32,634 nt of DNA, taken from NCBI GenBank assembly GCA_009380105.1, contig WHSM01000009.1:1-32634 (forward strand), written 5' to 3'. The notes below the pieces were generated by a model. The model was not told where the DNA came from. It did no database searches and saw nothing but the letters and a program-made list of their open reading frames with translations. This document shows, piece after piece, positions 26,540 through 32,634 of this stretch. How positions within the stretch are numbered: the stretch's first letter is position 1; every line of letters begins with the position of its first letter. Source of the DNA: Micromonosporaceae bacterium. Its GTDB lineage: Bacteria > Actinomycetota > Actinomycetes > Mycobacteriales > Micromonosporaceae. A program made the translations under genes and the position numbers.

Positions 26540-26594
26540 ACGCCCGGGCAACCCGAGCCTTGATCACCAGCGGTGGGCGACGCGCGGGGGGCCG

Positions 26595-27437
26595 TTACTG
26601 GCTGTGGCGCGGGCGCCAGACGGTGAGGTAGCACGACGCGGTGACCGTGATCTCGCTCGGCAGCTCCGCGATCCGCGCGGCCAGGGCCCCGGGCGCGGCG
26701 TGCCACGCGCTCGGCCCCATCCTGACCAGCGCGGCCACGGCGTCGTGGTCCAGGCGCAGTGTCCGGTCCCGGAGCGACCGGCGTTGGAAGAAGAAGCAGT
26801 CGCCGAGCGTCTCCGCCAGTCGGCGCTCCTTGGCCTCGTCCACAGTCAGCAGATCCAGCAGGTCGACCAGTTCGGCGAGATGGCGGTCGGTCGGCGTCAC
26901 CGTCAGCAGTCGGCCGCCCGGCGCGAGGATCCGGCGGAACTCCCCGCAGTTGCGGGGCGCGAAGACGTTCAGCACGAGAGCCGCGGCCCCGTCGGCGACC
27001 GGCAACGGCCGCCAGAGATCGGCGCCGACCGCGCCGATGCGGGGGTGGGCGCGGGCGGCGCGGCGGAGCGCGTACGCCGAGGAGTCCAACGCGACGCCGC
27101 TCGCCGCGGGGCCGAGCCGGTCCAACACGGCCGCCAGGTAGAACCCGGTGCCGGAGCCGGCGTCCACGACGCGCCTCGGAGACCGCCCGACGTCCGCGGC
27201 CTCCTCGGCGACCGACTCGGCGAGCCAGTCGTAGTGCCCGGCGCCGAGGAACTCCTCCCGCGCGGCGACCATCGCGCCCGTGTCCCCGGGCGCCGCGAGG
27301 CCGGAGAGCAGCGTGACGTAGTCCTGCTTCGCAATGTCGTACGAGTGCCCGACCGGGCACCGCAGGGCCTGCCCGTGCCGCGTCAGCGGCCCCGCGCAGA
27401 TTGGGCACCTCAACGCGTCAGCCACGTCGTCAAGCAT
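26595..27437 (-). CDS. 23S rRNA (guanine-N1)-methyltransferase, RlmA/TlrB-like
   Basis: LRCPICAGPLTRHGQALRCPVGHSYDIAKQDYVTLL zinc motif plus VVDAGSGTGFYLAAVL. Confidence 0.87.
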   Translation of the reverse strand: MLDDVADALRCPICAGPLTRHGQALRCPVGHSYDIAKQDYVTLLSGLAAPGDTGAMVAAREEFLGAGHYDWLAESVAEEAADVGRSPRRVVDAGSGTGFYLAAVLDRLGPAASGVALDSSAYALRRAARAHPRIGAVGADLWRPLPVADGAAALVLNVFAPRNCGEFRRILAPGGRLLTVTPTDRHLAELVDLLDLLTVDEAKERRLAETLGDCFFFQRRSLRDRTLRLDHDAVAALVRMGPSAWHAAPGALAARIAELPSEITVTASCYLTVWRPRHSQ

Positions 27438-28308
27438 CCACGCCTCGCGCGGCGCTCCGCTGCGCGGGGTCCTCGGCCGCGCCGCGGGTGGAGTCCTCGA
27501 GCGCGCCGCGCGCGGTCAGCTGGGACGCCGCCAGCGCCGGGTCGAAGCCGTACGGCAGCTCCAGCCGGTGCGCGGCCAGCAGCGCGGTGTCGGCGAGCAG
27601 CGACCCAGTCGGCCCGTCGGCGACGATCCGCCCTTCGTCGAGGATCACCGACCGGGGGCACAGCTCCAGCGCGTACGGCAGATCGTGGGTGACCATCAGG
27701 AGCGTCACCGGCAGGTCGCGCAGGATGTCGGCGAGCTCCCGGCGACTGGCCGGGTCGAGGTTGCTGGAGGGCTCGTCGAGCACCAGGATCTCCGGCCGCA
27801 TCGCGAGCACCGTGGCGACGGCGACCCGCCGCCGCTGCCCGTACGAGAGGTGGTGCGGCGCCCGGTCGCGGTGCTCGTGCATGCCCACCGAGCGCAGCGC
27901 CTCGTCCACGCGCGAGTCCAGGTCGGCGCCTCGCAGGCCGAGGTTGGCCGGCCCGAACGCCACGTCCTCTGCGACCGTGGGCATGAAGAGCTGGTCGTCG
28001 GGATCCTGGAAGACGATCCCGACCCGGCGCCGGATCTCGGCCAGCTGCGCCTTCTCGACCCGCAGGCCCGCCACCTCGACACGACCCGGATCGTCGCCGG
28101 GCGCGCCGGCGGCCCCAGCCCCGCCGGCAGAGCCGGCCCCGCCCAGGATTCCGTTCAGGTGCAGCACCAGCGTGGTCTTGCCGGCGCCGTTCGGCCCCAG
28201 CAGCGCCACCCGCTCCCCCGGCGGGATCGTCAGATCGACGCCCCGCAGCGCCACGTGACCGTCCGGGTACGCGTAGCTCACCCCTTCGACGAGCAGCGAG
28301 GCGGTCAT
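27430..28308 (-). CDS. cbiO: Energy-coupling factor / metal ABC transporter ATPase (CbiO)
   Basis: LLGPNGAGKTTLVLHLNG, LSYGQRRRVAVATVLAMRPEILVLDEPSSNLDPASR. Confidence 0.93.
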   Translation of the reverse strand: MTASLLVEGVSYAYPDGHVALRGVDLTIPPGERVALLGPNGAGKTTLVLHLNGILGGAGSAGGAGAAGAPGDDPGRVEVAGLRVEKAQLAEIRRRVGIVFQDPDDQLFMPTVAEDVAFGPANLGLRGADLDSRVDEALRSVGMHEHRDRAPHHLSYGQRRRVAVATVLAMRPEILVLDEPSSNLDPASRRELADILRDLPVTLLMVTHDLPYALELCPRSVILDEGRIVADGPTGSLLADTALLAAHRLELPYGFDPALAASQLTARGALEDSTRGAAEDPAQRSAARGVDA

Positions 28309-29081
28309 GACATGAATACTGCCCTGCCCGCGGCGACGGCGAGCACGAGCCCCGCCGCGACGGGCAGCGCCAGCGCGGCCGACCACTGCGCGAGGCCGGG
28401 GCCGGGGCCGTACAGGGCGGGCAGCCGACCGGTGTACCCGCGCGAGACCATCGCCAGATACACCCGCTCACCGCGCTCGAAGGCGCGCAGGAACAGCGCA
28501 CCGGCGCCGACCGCGAAGCCACGGGCCTGCCACAGGAATCGCGGCGAGTCGCCGCGGGAGATCCGGGCGATCCGCATCCGCCGTGCTTCGGCGGCGAGCA
28601 CTTCGGCGTACCGCAGCATGAATGTCACGATCTGGGTCACGACGGCGGGGCACCGCAGCCGGTCCAGGCCGAGCACGAGGTCGCGCATCTGGGTGGTGGC
28701 CGCCAGCAGGAGTGACGACAGCACGCCCAGAGTGGCCTTGGCGACGATGTTCCAGGCGCCGAGCAGGCCCTCGACGGAGAGCGAAAGCCCCAGCCAGTCC
28801 ACGCGCGGCCCGGAACCCAGGAACGGCAGCAGCACGGCCAGCACCACGAACGGCGCCTCGATCAACGAGCGGGTCGCAAGCCACCACGGGGAGACCCGGG
28901 CGGCGAAGGCCACGCCGAGGAGCAGCAGCAGATAGACCCCGAAGGCCCAGAACTCGGTCCGCGGTGTGAGCACCATCAGCACCGTGAAGCCGACGGACGC
29001 GACGATCTTCACCTCGGGCGCCAGCCGGTGCACAGGCGACGACTGGTCCAGGTACAGCGGATGGCTGTGCCCGCCGGCCAT
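28305..29081 (-). CDS. cbiQ: Metal ECF transporter T component (CbiQ)
   Basis: HRLAPEVKIVASVGFTVLMVLTPRTEFWAFGVYLLLLL; EARRMRIARISRG. Confidence 0.92.
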   Translation of the reverse strand: MAGGHSHPLYLDQSSPVHRLAPEVKIVASVGFTVLMVLTPRTEFWAFGVYLLLLLGVAFAARVSPWWLATRSLIEAPFVVLAVLLPFLGSGPRVDWLGLSLSVEGLLGAWNIVAKATLGVLSSLLLAATTQMRDLVLGLDRLRCPAVVTQIVTFMLRYAEVLAAEARRMRIARISRGDSPRFLWQARGFAVGAGALFLRAFERGERVYLAMVSRGYTGRLPALYGPGPGLAQWSAALALPVAAGLVLAVAAGRAVFMS

Positions 29082-29452
29082 CAGCGCGACGCTTCCGCGC
29101 GCTCGGCGTCGGTCTCGCGGCGCGGCTCGGGTCGCCGTCGCGCCAGCCGGAACACCACGGCGCCGATCCCGAACACCAGCAGCACCCCGACCACCCCGGC
29201 CAGGCCGGTGGACAGGCGCGGGTTGTCGATCCCGGCGACGCCGTAGTCGGCCAGCGGCCCGCCGACCTCGTGCTCCCGGGCGTCACGCGCCATGCACTCC
29301 CCGCCGGCGATCTCGTCGCCGGAGTAGCGGCAGCCTTCCCTGGTGACGCTGTCCAGGCCGTCGGGATCGGAGGACGCGAGGTTGCTCGCCAGTCCCGCGA
29401 GCAGCAGCGACACCAGCAGACCGGCGAGCAGGAACCATCGGGTCCGGCTCAC
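29081..29452 (-). CDS. PDGLE domain protein (CbiN-like component)
   Basis: GTG 29452: VSRTRWFLLAGLLVSLLLAGLASNLASSDPDGLDSV..., two TMs. Confidence 0.87.
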   Translation of the reverse strand: MSRTRWFLLAGLLVSLLLAGLASNLASSDPDGLDSVTREGCRYSGDEIAGGECMARDAREHEVGGPLADYGVAGIDNPRLSTGLAGVVGVLLVFGIGAVVFRLARRRPEPRRETDAERAEASR

Positions 29453-30165
29453 GACGCGCTCCCCGCGCCCACCGCGACAGGAGCCTTTTCGGGGGTACGC
29501 CAACCAGCCTGACGCAGCGCGTGCACCAGATCGGGTCGCACCCGGGCCACGGCGACCACAGTGATCGCGGTGATGAGCCCTTCGCCGATCCCGATCAGCA
29601 GATGCGTGCCGCCCACGGCGCCGGCCACCCAACCCAACGGCATCGGGGCGACGCCGCCCAGGGCGTACTGAAGCACGAAGCCGAACGCCGCCGCCACCAC
29701 GCTGAGCAGGCCGGCGACGAAGGCGGTCACGGACAGGCCGGCGATCGTGCGCGGCAGCACGCGCAGCAGCAGCGCGATCACGCCGTAGGCGGCGACCGTG
29801 CCGACCAGGGCCATGTTCCCGATGTTGAGGCCGAGCGCGGTCACGCCTCCGTCCGCGAACACGAACGCCTGCACGATCAGCACGATCGACACGCAGAGCG
29901 CGCCGGCCCAGGGGCCGACCAGCAGCGCCGCGAGCGCGGCGCCGAGCAGGTGCCCGCTGACGCCGGGAAAGACGGGGAAGTTGAGCATCTGCACCGCGAA
30001 GATGTACGCCGCGACCAGGCCCGCCATCGGCGCGAGCCGCTCGTCGAGGTCACGCCCTGCCCGCTTGACGCAGACGACGAGCGCCACCACGGCGATGCCG
30101 AGGTACGCCAGCCAGACCGGCGCGTTCACGAGGCCGTTTGCGATATGCAGCGCCACCGGATCCAT
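29449..30165 (-). CDS. cbiM: Cobalt/nickel ECF transporter S component (CbiM/NikM)
   Basis: MDPVALHIANGLVNAPVWLAYLGIAVVAL...MLNFPVFPGVSGHLLGAALAALLVGPWAG. Confidence 0.92.
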   Translation of the reverse strand: MDPVALHIANGLVNAPVWLAYLGIAVVALVVCVKRAGRDLDERLAPMAGLVAAYIFAVQMLNFPVFPGVSGHLLGAALAALLVGPWAGALCVSIVLIVQAFVFADGGVTALGLNIGNMALVGTVAAYGVIALLLRVLPRTIAGLSVTAFVAGLLSVVAAAFGFVLQYALGGVAPMPLGWVAGAVGGTHLLIGIGEGLITAITVVAVARVRPDLVHALRQAGWRTPEKAPVAVGAGSAS

Positions 30166-30195
30166 GGACCGAAGCCTATTACCGGTGACTTGCTC

Positions 30196-30212
30196 TTGCA
30201 AAGAGGTTGCAA
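30196..30212 (-). promoter_or_regulatory. Nur-type box TTGCAA-AGAGG-TTGCAA over the cbiM -35
   Basis: On the minus strand -35 TTGCAA (30201-30196), 17-nt spacer, -10 TAGGCT (30178-30173), 7 nt, ATG 30165. Confidence 0.65.
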
Positions 30213-30286
30213 CAAGCCCTCCCGTGGTTGTGTCGCGCCACCTCCTCGCGCGCCCTGTCGTCGGGAGGGCTCGCTACGCTGCCGGC

Positions 30287-30769
30287 ATGACCGAGACTGC
30301 TCCCGTCCGCCTCGCCGAAGGTGACGCGGCCCCCGATTTCACACTTGCCACCGACTCCGGCGACACCCTGCGCCTGGCCGACCTGCGAGGTCGCACGGTG
30401 CTGCTGTACGCGTACCCCGCCGCGATGACGCCCGGCTGCACCAAGCAGGCGTGCGACTTCCGCGACTCGCTGGCCTCTCTGAAGGCGCAGGGGTACGAGG
30501 TCGTCGGCATCTCCCCCGACAAACCGGAGCGGCTGGCGACGTTCCGCGAACGGGACTCGCTGACGTTCCCGCTGGTCTCCGACCCGGACAAGCAGGTGCT
30601 GACGGCCTACGGCGCCTACGGCGAGAAGATGAACTACGGCCGCAAGACCATGGGCGTGATCCGCTCCACGTTCGTGATCGGTGAGGACGGCAGGATCGCC
30701 AAGGCGATGTACAACGTCAAGGCCACCGGCCACGTGGCGAAGCTGCGCCGCGACCTCGGCCTGGACTGA
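30287..30769 (+). CDS. bcp: Thioredoxin-dependent peroxiredoxin (BCP)
   Basis: GDAAPDFTLATDSGDTLRLADLRGRTVLLYAYPAAMTPGCTKQACDFRD. Confidence 0.94.
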   Translation: MTETAPVRLAEGDAAPDFTLATDSGDTLRLADLRGRTVLLYAYPAAMTPGCTKQACDFRDSLASLKAQGYEVVGISPDKPERLATFRERDSLTFPLVSDPDKQVLTAYGAYGEKMNYGRKTMGVIRSTFVIGEDGRIAKAMYNVKATGHVAKLRRDLGLD

Positions 30770-30784
30770 CACCGCGGCTGTCAC

Positions 30785-30801
30785 CGCGACGAGGCGTCGC
30801 G
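30785..30801 (+). terminator. hairpin downstream of bcp (CGCGACG-AGG-CGTCGCG)
   Basis: 7-bp perfect stem 15 nt after the stop codon; no U-tract. Confidence 0.4.
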
Positions 30802-30837
30802 CTCCTGGCACAATGTTCGAGGGCGCGCGACGCCCAG

Positions 30838-30912
30838 GGGGCCGTAGCCCAACTGGCAGGAGGCACGCGGTTTAGGTCCGCGACAGTGCGAGTTCGAGTC
30901 TCGCCGGCCCTA
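30838..30912 (+). tRNA. tRNA with UAG anticodon (nominal Leu) but short variable loop
   Basis: Acceptor GGGGCCG/CGGCCCT, D arm GCC..GGC, anticodon arm CGCGG-TTTAGGT-CCGCG, variable loop ACAGT, T arm GCGAG-TTCGAGT-CTCGC, discriminator A, CCA not encoded. Confidence 0.8.
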
Positions 30913-30967
30913 CTAAAGATTCCTGGCAGGGGTTGTAGGTTGACCCTCTTGCTGTGAAGGAGTCTGT

Positions 30968-31080
30968 GATGCCCGTCCCCAGCGATCCCGGTCGAGGTGA
31001 AGGCCCGGGTCGTGCTCAGCGTGTTCGCCGGTGAGACGACCGTGGCTGAGGCGGCTGGCCGGACAAGGTCTCTGAGAGAC
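30968..31080 (+). pseudogene. frameshifted N-terminal transposase/HTH remnant
   Basis: MPVPSDP then, in another frame, PVEVKARVVLSVFAGETTVAEAAGRTRSLRD, which reads like the start of a transposase HTH domain. Confidence 0.5.
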
Positions 31081-31148
31081 TGTCGGGTAACTGGTTTACC
31101 ACGCGGCGATGATGCTTTCGAATGGTGCGGCGGCGCGCGGCTTCGCGC

Positions 31149-31574
31149 TCAGGCGTGTTGCTCCACCGGGTGGTGTGGGCGGTCATCGGCGCACGGAGCC
31201 TCCGGCATAGGCGCGTCGGGGTTGAAGACGGCTCGTACGGCGGCTTCATCGCCTTCGATGTCGACGAGCCCACGGGTGTCGTCAAGGCTGAGCACACCCG
31301 CTGCCAGCCCGAGAACGATCGAGGCGTCAGCGCGCACCACGGCATCGAGATCGCGGCCATCATGCGGGCTCACATCGAAGCCCGAGCGTGTCGTCCGAAC
31401 CTGGAGCAGGTGACCGTCGACCGCGATACCCACCGTCGATGGCCGGCGTGCGGCCGGCTTGTCACCGAGCAAGGCTGGGAGGGCGACGACGAGCCATTCG
31501 GCGCGGAAGCGGTCGCCGCCTGGCCCGCGCGCCATGAGCGGCGTGGACCAGCGGATGAGGCCCTCGACCGGTTC
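31149..31574 (-). pseudogene. 5'-truncated HxlR-type regulator with SCP2-like C-terminal domain
   Basis: EPVEGLIRWSTPLMARGPGGDRFRAEWLVVALPALLGD...DAVVRADASIVLGLAAGVLSLDDTRGLVDIEGDEAAVRAVF; no winged-helix sequence upstream. Confidence 0.6.
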
Positions 31575-31669
31575 GCGGCAGCGATCCGCGACTGGCGGTT
31601 CGCGCCCGGCGGGCGACGCACACCCCCGGCTCGCGGGGACGTCCAGCGGACAACGCCAAGAGAGTCGTA

Positions 31670-32014
31670 GTGGCCTACGACGTGCACCTGGCCGACCGTG
31701 TCCGGGAGCTGCTGGTGGACAGCTCGCCCGTGACCGAACAGATGATGTTCGGAGGACTCGCCTTCCTCGTCGCCGGCAAGGTGGCAGTGGCGGCAAGTAG
31801 TCAAGGCGGCCTTTTGGTGCGGGTCGGTCCCGCACGCGCCGACCGTCTCCTCGCGACCACCAACGCGCGGCCGATGGAGATGAAAGGTCGATTGGTTCAG
31901 GGTTGGCTGCACGTCAACGGCGCCGACCTGCGCACCAAGCGTCAGCTGTCCCATTGGATCGCCGTTGGCACAGCCACCGCCAGAAACGTTCCCGCCACGG
32001 GACTGAATCGATGA
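31670..32014 (+). CDS. TfoX N-terminal domain protein
   Basis: GTG 31670: AYDVHLADRVRELLVDSSPVTEQMMFGGLAFLVAGKVAVAASSQGGLLVRVGP...MEMKGRLVQGWLHV. Confidence 0.85.
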   Translation: MAYDVHLADRVRELLVDSSPVTEQMMFGGLAFLVAGKVAVAASSQGGLLVRVGPARADRLLATTNARPMEMKGRLVQGWLHVNGADLRTKRQLSHWIAVGTATARNVPATGLNR

Positions 32015-32108
32015 CGGACACCCCATGCCCCAGGCGAGGCCCAGACTCTGACGCCCAGGAGGTGCTGACACGGTCCCGGCTGCGACGCACAGTGGCGCAC
32101 CCGACACC

Positions 32109-32330
32109 ATGGCCCAGGCTCGTGCGGCGTTGCGGGACGTTGTCCCCAGCCTCGTCACACTTGTGCGGAGCGTCCCTGACGACGACGTCGCGTCGCGTTC
32201 GCGAGCAGCCACCATCGATTGGCTGCAAGGTGCCCCCCTGCCGCCTTCGGCGGTGGCGTGTCACCTGCTCGGGCCAAGCGAGGCGTCCACCCAGGGCCGA
32301 GAGCGGTCGGTACCCGAGCAGACTTAGGTG
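32109..32330 (+). pseudogene. possible remnant of a DinB/maleylpyruvate isomerase N-terminal domain
   Basis: ARAALRDVVPSLVTLVRSVPDDDV resembles that family's first helix; the rest does not continue. Confidence 0.3.
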
Positions 32331-32383
32331 GTCACGGATGAACCGGACGTAGATCGTCCGGAACTGGTCCTAGTGTGATGTCC

Positions 32384-32634
32384 ATGACCGAGTTCCGCGA
32401 GCAGGACCTCACCGGAGCACGCTTCGAGCGCGTGAGCCTCCGGGGCCACCTTCACCCGGGTGTTCCTCAATTGACGCCCGCATGCGCGCAGTCGACTTCA
32501 CCGGGGCGCAGGTACGCGGCGCCCTGTTCAACGAGAGCCGCATGCTCGGCGTCGAGTTGGTCGACGTCGAGATCTACGGCGAGCTACAGAACGTCGTTGT
32601 GAACGGCGTCGACATCGCACCGCTCGTCGACGCC
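32384..32634 (+). pseudogene. pentapeptide-repeat protein with two frame disruptions, runs off right edge
   Basis: MTEFREQDLTGARFERVSLRG (frame 0), ATFTRVFLN (frame 1), DARMRAVDFTGAQVRGALFNESRMLGVELVDVEIYGELQNVVVNGVDIAPLVDA (frame 2). Confidence 0.75.

Noticed and set aside
29521-30324. 267-aa His/Arg-rich plus-strand ORF over cbiM
   Set aside because: Antisense of TM codons gives His/Asp/Arg-rich sequence; not a real metal-binding protein.
32343-32361. CCGGACG-TAGAT-CGTCCGG inverted repeat
   Set aside because: Real 7-bp stem, but lies upstream of a pseudogene with no supporting context; short repeats of this kind are expected in GC-rich DNA.
1-32634. CRISPR arrays, rRNA genes, intact insertion sequences, prophage modules
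   Set aside because: No regularly spaced exact repeats with unique spacers, rRNA signatures, complete transposase or phage structural genes were seen.

Overview
High-GC actinobacterial chromosome window. Bases 1-30.9 kb are a gene-dense core and 31-32.6 kb is a decayed tail. Gene order: partial PhzF (-), mgtE (+) with short upstream ORFs, secreted serine hydrolase (-), mrp/apbC (+), tatB (-), FAD-dependent oxidoreductase (-), htrA/degP-like protease (-), O-methyltransferase (+), glgC (-), glgA/glgM (+), membrane protein (-), ECF sigma factor plus membrane partner (+), pepA (-), DUF3117 (-), paaX-like regulator and enoyl-CoA hydratase (+), EF-hand/acidic repeat protein (-), thioredoxin-fold protein (+), GH15 (-), ycnI / copC-copD / zf-HC2 anti-sigma (-) divergent from a SigC-like ECF sigma (+), rlmA-like methyltransferase, cbiO/cbiQ/PDGLE/cbiM (-), bcp (+), one tRNA, then transposase/HxlR/DinB-type remnants with an intact TfoX-N protein. 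Strongest leads: (1) an 18-aa Pro-rich leader ORF (MSSEPPSKPPRRAAAPGA) with a good Shine-Dalgarno, followed by a second small ORF containing DPTPLP that overlaps the mgtE start, which resembles the enterobacterial mgtL logic; (2) a class-I (short variable loop) tRNA with a UAG (Leu) anticodon; (3) an exact Nur-type box TTGCAA-N5-TTGCAA over the -35 of a cbiM-type transporter operon, pointing to nickel; (4) mirror-image leaderless promoters in the glgC/glgA divergent gap; (5) a SigC-like sigma / multi-pass His-rich anti-sigma / CopCD / YcnI module. All calls are by reading only; no database search or folding was run.
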